From Streptomyces sp. NBC_01478 (lineage in GTDB: Bacteria > Actinomycetota > Actinomycetes > Streptomycetales > Streptomycetaceae): a DNA stretch of 64,000 bases. The translations under genes and the position numbers were made by a program. The DNA lies in NCBI RefSeq assembly GCF_036227225.1, contig NZ_CP109444.1, positions 11,451,501 through 11,515,500 on the forward strand, given 5' to 3'. Below the pieces are notes generated by a model. It saw nothing but the letters and a program-made list of their open reading frames with translations, made no database searches and was not told the origin of the DNA. Shown one piece after another: positions 30,747-40,700 of the stretch (position 1 is its first letter; each line of letters begins with the position of its first letter).

Positions 30747-33700
30747 GTGCACCACACCCCCCACCCTGTCCCCACTCCACGTGCGTCCACCGAAACGGCC
30801 GCAGGTGACACCGGACGGGCGTCCCGCATCCGGCCCGCCTCCTTCGCCCAGCAGAGGCTGTGGTTCCTGGCCCAACTTCCGGGCGCGAACGCCGCGTACA
30901 ACGAGACGATCGCCTTCTCGCTGACGGGCCCGCTCGACGGCGGGCTGCTGTCCCGCGCTCTCGACGCATTGACGGACCGTCATGAGACGCTGCGGACACG
31001 ACTGGTGGCGGCTGAAGGGGATGTGCGCCAGCACATCGACCCACCGGGTGCGGGCTTCTCCCTGACCTTCGAGGACCTCACCGCTGACACCGGCACCGGC
31101 CGCGCCGCGTACGTGGCCGCCCGTCAACTCGACGAAGCACAAAGGCCGTTCGACCTCGAATCCGGCCCGCTCGGACGCGCCCGCCTGCTCGCGCTGGGGC
31201 CCGAGCGTCATGTCCTCCTGCTGACGTTCCATCACAGCATCTACGACGGCGTCTCGATGAACGTCATGATGGACGAACTCGGGCAACTCTACGAAGCGTT
31301 CGCGACAGGCGTCCCGAACCCCCTGCCGCCGCTCGCGGTTCAGTACGCGGACCATGCGCGCGGACAGCGCGAAGCCGTCCTCACCGCTCAGGAGGACTAC
31401 TGGCGGCGCGCGCTGCACGACGCCCCGCCCGTCCTGGAACTCCCCACCGACCGCCCTCGGCCGCCGGAACAGCAATACGACGGCGGGCGGGCCGAGTTCA
31501 GCCTCGATGCCGACGTCACGGCCGGGCTGCGCGGCCTGGCCCGACGGCACGGTGCCACTCCCTTCGTGGCCGTGCTGACCGGCTGGGCCATCCTGCTGTC
31601 ACGTCTCTCCGGGCAGGACGACATCGTTGTCGGCAGCCCTTTCGCCAACCGGCGTGGCCCGGGAGCGGCCGGCCTCATCGGCTTCCTCGTCAACTCCCTT
31701 CCGCTGCGCATTGATCTGTCCGGATCCGTCACCGCGTCCGAGGCCCTCACCCGTACCCGCGCCGTCGTACGCGAGGCACTCGCGCACCAGGACCTGCCCT
31801 TCGAGCGCATCGTCGAACTGGTCAACCCGCCGCGCAGCGCCTCCCGTACACCGCTGTTCCAGACCATGCTGGCCTGGCAGCCCGACCGGCGGGACCTGCT
31901 GCACCTGCCCGGAGTCGAGGCCCAGCCGCTGCCGATCGCCGAGGCGCCGGCCAAGTTCGACCTCGCCGTGTCGGCGACCGAGTCCGAGGGCCGTATCACC
32001 GGGCACCTGGACTACGCGACGGCCCTCCTCGACCACGCGACTGCCCAGCGCTGGGCCGGCCATCTGCGGCAACTGCTCGCCGACATGGTCCGCGACCCCG
32101 AACGGGACATCCGCGCACTGGAGTTGATGGAGCCTCAGGAGCGCCGAAGGGTGCTGCTCGACGGCGACGCCACGCGGTCGGAGGCCCCCGGGTCCGTCCC
32201 GCACACAGCGACCGGGCTCATCGAACTCTTCGAGGCACAGGTCCGTGAGCGACCCGGACGGACCGCCGTCGTCGACCGGAACGGCTCCCTGGACTACGCG
32301 GCCCTCGACCGCCGCGCCAACCAGCTCGCGCACGCCCTCGCCGACCGGTCCGTGCGCCCCGGCGACGTCGTGGGCCTCCACGCGACGCGGTCCCGCGACC
32401 TGGCCGTCGGCATCCTGGGCATCCTCAAGGCGGGCGCCGCCTACCTCCCGCTCGACCCGGGCCAGCCCGCCGAACGCCTCGCGAACATGGTCGAGGACGC
32501 GGCCTGCCCCCTCGTGCTGAGCGACCACGACAGCGCACAACGCGCCCCAGGATGGCTCGACTTGGGGGCCGTGGAAGCCGAGGGAGCGACCCGGCACGGA
32601 CCGCCCGCCGGCATTGTCCACACGCCGGACCAACTGGCCTACGTCATCTTCACCTCCGGATCCACGGGACGGCCCAAGGGCGCCGCGGTCGAACACCGCA
32701 GCGTCCTCAACCTCTTCGCCACTTGGCACGCCCGCATGGGCACCGCCCCCGGAGAGATCGGCTCGGCCTGGTCCAGCATCGGCTTCGACGCCTCGATCCA
32801 CGAACTGCTGCTGCCCCTGACCACCGGCGGCGAACTGCACATCGTCCCCGAGGAGTTGCGCGGCGACCCCGAGGCCCTGCTGACGTGGATGCGCGAACAC
32901 GCGGTGACCCAGGCGTTCCTGCCGCCCGCCTACGTCAAGTGGATCGACGAGGACCCCGCCGTACGACTGCGTGGGCTCCAACTGCGCAGCCTGCTCACTG
33001 GAGTCGAGTCGCTCACCGAAGCCGCGCTGCACCGGATGACCCAGCACCTTCCGGGCCTGCGGATCTGCTTCGGCTACGGCCCCACCGAAGCGACCCTCTA
33101 CAGCACCGCCTACTACGAACCCCGCCCGCTGGAACAGCCCTGCCCCATCGGCCGCCCGCTGCCCGGCACCCGGATGTACGTGCTCGACGGCCGCATGGAA
33201 CCCGTCCCGCCCGGAGTGGTGGGGGAGGTGTACCTCGGCGGGGCGTCGCTGGCGCGCGGCTATCTCGGCCGACCCGACCTCACCAAAGAACGCTTCCTGC
33301 CCGACCCGTTCGTGCCCGGCGAACGCGTCTACCGCACCGGAGACCTCGCCCGACGTCTGCCGGACGGCCAGGCGTACTACGTCGGCCGGGCCGACGACCA
33401 GGTCAAACTCCGTGGATTCCGGATCGAACCCGCGGAGGTCGAGGCCGCGCTCATGGCCCTGCCCGGCGTCCGCGAGGCCGCCGTCCTCGTCGACCACGAC
33501 GCGACCGGCCAGCCCCGGCTGCTCGCCGGCATCGGCCGGGGCACCGCACCGGCCCGCACCACCCACGACTGGCGCACGGCCCTCGCCCGCCGACTGCCCG
33601 ACTACATGATCCCCGCCGTCTTCCTCGACCTCGACGCCCTGCCGCTCAACCGCAGCGGCAAACTCGACCGACCCCAACTGCTGCGCCTGGCCCAGGAGTC

Positions 33701-34718
33701 GACCTCCGACCAGGTCAACACGGCCAGCCCGCGCGACCATGTCGAACACGGCCTGTACCGCATCTGGCAGCGCATCCTGCTCCACCCCGACATCGGTGTC
33801 AGCGACAACTTCTTCGAGATCGGAGGGACTTCGCTCTCGGCCATCAAGATGGCCCACGCCGTGACCGAGACCTTCGGCCGCCGGCTTCCGGTCGGCGAGG
33901 TGATGACCCGCCCCACCATCGAGACACTGGCCGCGCTGCTGCGCGAGGACGGCACCGCCCGCGCACCCGGCAGCCTCATCGAGTTCCGCCCCGGCACCGG
34001 CCCGCGCGTCGTCTGCGTCCACCCCGCCGGCGGCACCGCCTTCTGCTACCTGCCCCTGGCCACACTCCTGCCCGACAACGTCGGGCTCTACGGCATCCAG
34101 TCCCCGGGAGTGAACCCCGACGAGGACCTCCTGCCCACCGTCGAGGCCATGGCCGAGGAGTACCTGCGCCTGGTCGACCCCGACCGTGAGACGCCCCTGG
34201 TCCTGACCGGCCTGTCCTACGGCGGTCTCGTCGCCCATGAGATGGGACGCCTCCTGGCCCGCGCCGGACACCGGGCCGTCAGCGTCGTCCTCCTCGACAC
34301 CCAGGCCACCGACGACGCGTCCGCACGCGCGGAGATCGGCGCCGTGGACGCGGCCGAATTCCGCGACAAACTCGTGAGGTTCAACGGGATGTACCCCGGT
34401 ATCGACGACGCCCAGGTCGACCGCTACTTCCAGCTCTACAACCACAACCGGCTCACCGCCCGCGAACACCTCCCGGCGGCCTCCCCGGCGCGCCTGGTCC
34501 TCGCCCAGGCCGTGCCGGACGGCGACGACACCCCCTTCCACGCGGAGGTCCGAGCCTTCTGGCGGCACCGCGCCGAGGGTGACTACCGCGTCGAGACGAT
34601 GGAGTGCGACCACTGGGAGATCCTGGAGGGCGTCGGAGCGGCCCGGGTCGGCACCCTGCTCAGTGTCGAACTGGCCCACCATGGCGCCGAGTTGGCGCTG
34701 CCGGTACGGGAGGCGTGA
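30747..34718 (+). CDS. Non-ribosomal peptide synthetase, C-A-PCP-TE
   Basis: A 1,323-residue single-module NRPS. The condensation domain spans about 25-455 with HHSIYDG at 162-168. The adenylation domain spans about 485-985 (TSGSTGRPKG at 636-645; GYGPTEATLY; TGDLARRLPDG; final Lys in LNRSGKLDRP). The carrier domain has FFEIGGTSLSAIKM with phosphopantetheine Ser1029. The thioesterase has GLSYGG (Ser1157) and a late His in ECDHWEI. My reading of the ten-residue code is D-A-H-F-L-G-G-L-Y-K, matching no standard code I know. A condensation domain at the start implies an acyl-CoA or carrier-bound acyl donor. A GTG at 30747 is chosen; a TTG at 30573 would add 58 unconserved residues. It overlaps the hybrid gene by one base (TGATG). 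Confidence 0.92.
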   Translation: MHHTPHPVPTPRASTETAAGDTGRASRIRPASFAQQRLWFLAQLPGANAAYNETIAFSLTGPLDGGLLSRALDALTDRHETLRTRLVAAEGDVRQHIDPPGAGFSLTFEDLTADTGTGRAAYVAARQLDEAQRPFDLESGPLGRARLLALGPERHVLLLTFHHSIYDGVSMNVMMDELGQLYEAFATGVPNPLPPLAVQYADHARGQREAVLTAQEDYWRRALHDAPPVLELPTDRPRPPEQQYDGGRAEFSLDADVTAGLRGLARRHGATPFVAVLTGWAILLSRLSGQDDIVVGSPFANRRGPGAAGLIGFLVNSLPLRIDLSGSVTASEALTRTRAVVREALAHQDLPFERIVELVNPPRSASRTPLFQTMLAWQPDRRDLLHLPGVEAQPLPIAEAPAKFDLAVSATESEGRITGHLDYATALLDHATAQRWAGHLRQLLADMVRDPERDIRALELMEPQERRRVLLDGDATRSEAPGSVPHTATGLIELFEAQVRERPGRTAVVDRNGSLDYAALDRRANQLAHALADRSVRPGDVVGLHATRSRDLAVGILGILKAGAAYLPLDPGQPAERLANMVEDAACPLVLSDHDSAQRAPGWLDLGAVEAEGATRHGPPAGIVHTPDQLAYVIFTSGSTGRPKGAAVEHRSVLNLFATWHARMGTAPGEIGSAWSSIGFDASIHELLLPLTTGGELHIVPEELRGDPEALLTWMREHAVTQAFLPPAYVKWIDEDPAVRLRGLQLRSLLTGVESLTEAALHRMTQHLPGLRICFGYGPTEATLYSTAYYEPRPLEQPCPIGRPLPGTRMYVLDGRMEPVPPGVVGEVYLGGASLARGYLGRPDLTKERFLPDPFVPGERVYRTGDLARRLPDGQAYYVGRADDQVKLRGFRIEPAEVEAALMALPGVREAAVLVDHDATGQPRLLAGIGRGTAPARTTHDWRTALARRLPDYMIPAVFLDLDALPLNRSGKLDRPQLLRLAQESTSDQVNTASPRDHVEHGLYRIWQRILLHPDIGVSDNFFEIGGTSLSAIKMAHAVTETFGRRLPVGEVMTRPTIETLAALLREDGTARAPGSLIEFRPGTGPRVVCVHPAGGTAFCYLPLATLLPDNVGLYGIQSPGVNPDEDLLPTVEAMAEEYLRLVDPDRETPLVLTGLSYGGLVAHEMGRLLARAGHRAVSVVLLDTQATDDASARAEIGAVDAAEFRDKLVRFNGMYPGIDDAQVDRYFQLYNHNRLTAREHLPAASPARLVLAQAVPDGDDTPFHAEVRAFWRHRAEGDYRVETMECDHWEILEGVGAARVGTLLSVELAHHGAELALPVREA

Positions 34719-37700
34719 TGGATCTCCGTCCCGCCGCCCGCAGAGTCTCCCCGGAACCTGCGAGAACCGTCTCCCTCGCCGAGGCCGTACTGGCCCAGGC
34801 CCGCCGCACCCCCTCCGCCGTCGCCGTCGAGGACGGCGATCGGGTCCTCGACTACGCGGAACTGGAACGAGCCGGCGGCCGAGTCGCAACGCGCCTGTAC
34901 GCGGCCGGAGTTCGCCCCGGTCACGCGGTCGCCGTACACCTGCCCCGCTCCTGGCGACTGGTCTGCGTCATGCTCGGCATCCGCCGCGCCGGTGCCACCG
35001 TCGTCCCCCTCGACCGGCTCAGCCCGCCCGACCGGCAGCGGCACATCCTCGACGACTCGGGCGCCGTCGCCGTGGTCCACGACAGCGGGCACGCACCTCA
35101 ACTACCTGAACACATAACCGCGTTGGACGCTCACCTGCTCCTGGCCGATGACGGTTCCGACCTGCCCACCGTGTCCCCGGAGCCTCCCGGCGACACCGCC
35201 ACGGGCTTCGTCTTCTACACCTCCGGCAGCACCGGGCACCCCAAGGGCGTCGAGGTCGCCGACGACGGAGTGCTGCGCCTGGCCCGGCCCGGCTACCTCG
35301 ACCTACGGCCCGGCGCCCGCTTCGCCTGCCTGGCCAACCCCGCCTTCGACGCGCTCAGTTTCGAGGTGTGGGTCCCCCTCCTGACCGGCGGCGTCTGCGT
35401 CGTACTCGACGACGAAGAGGTGCACAGCGCACCCCGGTTCGCCAGGCTGCTCGACGAGCGTCGCGTCGACACGCTGTTCATCACGACGGCCCTGTTCAAC
35501 GCGGTCGTCGAGCAGGTTCCCGACTGCTTCGCCGGCATCGGACAGGTACTCGTCGGGGGTGAACAGCTCAACGCGCGGATCATCCGCCGCTGGTATGAGA
35601 CCAACGCCGCCTCCCGCACCGTGCTGCACAACGTGTACGGCCCGACCGAGGCGACGACCTTCGCCCTCTGCCACCCCATCCCGCGCGACTTCGCCGGCGA
35701 CACCATCCCGATCGGCACCCCGCTCCCCGGCACCGGCGCACTCCTGCGCACCGAGGACGACCGCACCGCCGAACCGGGCGAGGTGGCCGAACTCCTGCTC
35801 TCCGGCCCGGCGTTGGCCCACGGCTACCGCAACCTCCCGGAGCAGACCGGCCGAAGCTTCGTACGGCTGCCGCACGAGGACGGCGGCGAGCGGCGCTGGT
35901 ACCGCACCGGAGACCTCGTACGCCAGGACACCCAAGGCCGGATCACCTACGTCGGCCGGGCCGACCGCCAGGTCAAGGTCCGCGGCTTCCGCATCGAACC
36001 GGGCGAGGTCGAGCGGCAGATCCTCGCCCAGCCCGCCGTCCGCCAGGCTTACCTATGCACCCGCCGCGACGAAGCCGACCGCAGCGAACTGCTCGCCTTC
36101 CTCGTCCTGGGCGACGAACTCTCCTACGACGCCTACGACCGGCACCTCACCGCCGCCCTGCCTTCGTACATGCGCCCCCACCACACGTACCTCGTCGCCG
36201 AGTTGCCTCGGAACGCCAACGGCAAGGTCGACCGGGACGCCCTGCTGCGCGGCACTCTCGATCCGTGGCGCGGTACCTCCGACGGCGACGTACCTGTCAG
36301 CGCCGAGCAACGGAGGGTGCTGGAGGTGGCCGAGGACATTCTCGCCGTCAACGGGCTGCGCCCCGGCGACCGTTGGGCCGCGAGTGGCGGCGACTCGTTG
36401 AAGGCGCTGCGGTTCCGCTTCGAGATCCTCAGCCGGTTCGCCGTCGACCTGCCGCACGACCTCGTCCTGCGGGCCGACTTCGCCGCCCTGGCCGACGCCG
36501 TACACGCCCCGGAGAGGAGTGAGGGCGAACACCCGGCTGTGCCCGGTCCCTCGGGCGAGCCGATCGCACCGGCCACCAGCGAACAGGAACGCCTCTGGCT
36601 CCTGCACCAGCGCGAGCCCGAAAACCCGTCCTACGACGTGCCGTTGGCCTTCCGCGTCCGGGGCCGCGTCGACACGACGGCACTGCGTCGCGCGGTGTGC
36701 ACGCTGGTGGAACGGCATGTGGCCCTGCGCACCCGGCTGGTCCCGACCCCTGAGGGGCTGCTCCAGCAGACCGGAGATCCTTACGACCCGTGGCAAGTGC
36801 TCGAAGCCCGCGCAGGGGAGGAGTGGCAGGACACCGCCGACCGGTTCTTCGGCCATCGCTTCGACCTCGGCGACCCCCGGATGCTGCGGGCCGCCTGGGT
36901 GACCGAGGACGAGGGCGGGCTGCTCCTGCTGCACCTGCACCACGTCGCCGTGGACGGCTGGTCGCTCAACCTCCTCCTCCGCGACCTCAGCGAGGCCTGC
37001 ACCGACGCCGGAGTCCGGTCGTCGTCCGCCGCCCTCACCCCCCTCGACTTCGCCCGCTGGCAACGCACTTGGCACACCAGCCCCGCCTACGAGGACCGCC
37101 GCGCGCGGCTGCGCTCCCACTACGGCCGCGGCGGCGAACCGTCACCCGCCCTGCCGGCCCCCGACGCACCACGGGCCCGCCTGCTGCGCACCTCGCTCGA
37201 CCTGGTCCGGCGCGCCGCGCTTGACCGGCGTGCCGCGCAACTCGGCCTGACCCGCTTTCAGTTGCTGGTGTCCGCGTTCGCCACCAGCCTCTACGGCGTG
37301 ACCGGGCAGAGCCGTCCGCTGATCGCCACGCCGGTGGTGAACCGGCCCCGACCCGAATTCGCGGACACGGTCGGCATGTTCGCCAACACCGTGCTCCTGG
37401 ACCTGCCGACGGAACCGCACCGCTCACTGGACGCCCAGCTCTCGGCCCACTCCACCGCCGTGCACACCGTGCTCCGGGACCAGGAGGTCGCCCTCGCCGA
37501 CCTCCTCGCGGACCGCGCCTTCCGCGAGCGAACTCCCTTGTTCGACTACCTGTTCGTCCTGGAGAACACCGACTTCTCGGCACTGCGCCTGGACGCCTGC
37601 GAGATACGGCCGCTGTGGCCCGAGCCGCTGGGAGCCAAATGCGCCCTCACGCTGTCGGTGGTGGAACACGAGGGCGGGTTCGACTGCCTGTGGGAGTACC

Positions 37701-40700
37701 GCGACGACCTCGGCGCCGAACGCGCCCGAGCCGCCGCCCACCTCTTCCGCCAGACCCTCGACCACCTGACCGGCGACACCGACACCACCGTCCACGCACT
37801 CGTCGCCGACTACCGCCGAACCCTGCCCGACCACGGCAAAGGCCCGTCGCGGGCACCGGACTTCACCACCGTCGCCGACGGCTTCGCCCGGCAACTGGCC
37901 CGCACCCCGCACGCCCCGGCCGTCACCACCGGCGAGTTGGCTCTCACCTACGCCGAACTAGACGCGCAGGCAGCCGAGTTGGCCGCCACACTCGGCACCC
38001 GCCTCCCGGCCGACCCCGCCGCCCCGGCGGCCGTGGCCCTCTACCTCCAGCCCTCCGCCGAACACATCGTGGCTCTCCTGGCGGCGGCCCGCCTCAACCT
38101 CACCGTCGTCCCCCTCGACCCCGCCTATCCACCACCCCTGCTGCGGCACGTGCTCGACCGGGCCGACCCCCTTTGCGTCCTCGTGGCACCCGAGGACGAA
38201 GCCGTCCTCGCCGCGATCGCCCCACCGTCGCTGCCCCGACACCTCCTCACCCTCGCCGACACCCCCACCGCAGTTCCCCAACTGCCCCCGCACCAGGGGC
38301 TGCGCCCGCTCTACACCCTCTTCACGTCCGGCTCCACCGGCTCACCCAAAGGCGTCCAGGTCTCCGACCGGACCCTGTGCAACCTGCTGACCTGGCAGCG
38401 CACCGACGGCGGCCTGAGCGGGAGCGCCGTCACCCAGCAGTTCTCCATGCTGTCCTTCGACGTCTCCTTCCAGGAGATCCTCACCACCCTGTGCTCGGGC
38501 GGACTGCTGCGCCTGGTGGAACCCGCCTGGCGGCACGATGCCCCTTCCCTGCTCCGGGAGTTGGAGACCGGGGGAGCGGAGCGGATCTTCCTGCCGTACG
38601 TCGCTCTGCAACTGCTCGCCGAACATGGCGTGCGCACCGGGCGGTTCCCGTCCCGACTGCGTGAAGTCGTCACCGCCGGGGAGCAGTTGGTGTGCACCGA
38701 CGCGATCCGCCGCTGGTTCGCGGGCCTGCCGGACGCCCGGCTGTTCAACCACTACGGTCCCACCGAGACCCATGTCGTCAGCGGTCTGTGCCTCGACGGC
38801 GACCCCGCCGACTGGCCGCTGCGCCCCGCGATCGGCCGGCCGGTGGCCAACGCCGTCCTGCGTGTCGTCGACGAGGGCGGTCTGCCCGTTCCGCCAGGCG
38901 TCACCGGCGAGTTGCTGATCGGCGGGCTCATGGCAGGCCGCTGCTACCTCGGCGACGACACACCGCAGCACGACCGCTTCACCGACGACCCGGACCTCGG
39001 GACCTTCTACCGCACCGGCGACCTGGCCCGGTTCGACGCGCGGGGTCTGCTGCACTACGCGGGCCGCGACGACGGCCAGGTCAAACTCGGCGGTCACCGG
39101 CTGGAGTTGGGGCAGGTCGAGGCCGCGCTGCTCCAGTACCCCGGAGTCACCCACGCGGTCGCGGCGGTGGCGGACGGACGCCTGGTCGCCTGTCTGCAAT
39201 GCAGGGGCGGCGACCCCGACGTGACGGACCTCGCGGATCACCTGGCCGGGCTGCTGCCGTCCTATGTGCGCATCAGCCGTTTCCGCCGCCTGACGGAACT
39301 GCCGCGCACGCCGAGCGGCAAGCTCGACCGCCGGGCGGCACCCACCGCCCCAGGCCGCGAGCTGCGGCCGACCGCCGTGACCGCCCCGGCCCTCTCGTCG
39401 CTCGAAGGACGGCTGGCCGCCCTGTTCGAGACCGTGACCGGCAAGACGGTCGGCGTGGAGCAGCGGTTCTTCGACGCCGGCGCCACCAGCCTGGACCTCA
39501 TGCGCTTCCAGCTCCGCTGCGCGGGCGAGGACGAACTCGCCTTCACCGTCCCGGAGTTGTTCGAGCACGTCAGCCTCCGCGCACTGGCCCGCCTCATCGA
39601 GGCACGCGCAACGGAGGGCACCCACGCGACCGTCGTCGCCCCACGGCCGCCGGGGGAGCGGGCCGAGGAACCCGTCGCCGTCATCGGGATGGCCGTACGA
39701 CTGCCGGGCGCCCCCGACCTGGCCGCCTTCTGGGACCTGGTGGTCTCCGGCCGCCGAGGCATCGAGCACTTCCCGACGACGGACGGCAAGGTCGGCGCCC
39801 GCAGCCAACTCGCGGGGCTGCTCGACTTCGACCCGGGCCGCTTCACGATCAGCCCGCACGAGGCCCGGCTCATGGACCCCCAGCAGCGACACCTCCTGAT
39901 GAACTGCGTCGAGGCACTCGCCCACGCCGGAATCGGCGACCCGACGGCCCACCGGGTCGGACTGCTGGCCGCCTGCGGGGAGAACACCTACTTCCAGCGC
40001 ATGCTGCGGGAGGCGGACGCCGACCAACTGCCCGACACCTTCCGGCTGGCGCTGCATCACGAGAAGGACTTCCTGGCCACCAAGGCCGCCTACCACCTCG
40101 GCCTGACCGGCCCCGCCTTCACCGTGCAGTCCGCGTGCTCCAGTTCCCTCGTCGGCGTACATGTCGCCGCCGGGCTGCTGCGGCAGGGCGACGCCGATGT
40201 GATGCTCGTCGGCGGTGTCCTCGTCGACGTGGACCTGACCGACGGCTACACCTACCGGCCGCAGCACATCTTCTCGCCGGACGGCCACTGCCGGCCCTTC
40301 AGCGCGGACGCCGCCGGCACCGTCGGAGCCAGCGGCAGTGGTGTGGTCGTCCTCAAGCCCCTCGCCGCCGCCCGCCGGGACGGGGACACGGTCTACGCCG
40401 TGATCACCGGCTCCGGCATCAACAACGACGGCTCGGACAAGCTCAGTTACAGCGCCCCCGCCCTGGCGGGACAGCGCGCCGCGCTCCGCACCGCCCTGCA
40501 CCGCAGCGGCCGTAGCGGCGCCGACCTCGGCTATGTCGAGGCGCACGGCACCGGCACCCGCCTCGGGGACCCGGTGGAGGCGGCCGCGCTGCGCCAGGCG
40601 TACGGACTGACGGACGACGCACGGGTGGCGCTGTCCTCCGTGAAGAGCCAGATCGGACACCTGGGCGCCGCCGCGGGCGTCGTCGGAATGGTGCGGGCCG

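Noticed and set aside
31599..34889. Long antisense open frame (over 1,000 codons) opposite the first NRPS
   Set aside because: It mirrors the GC-biased codon positions of the NRPS on the other strand and has no recognisable domain. The sense strand has full C-A-PCP-TE motifs.
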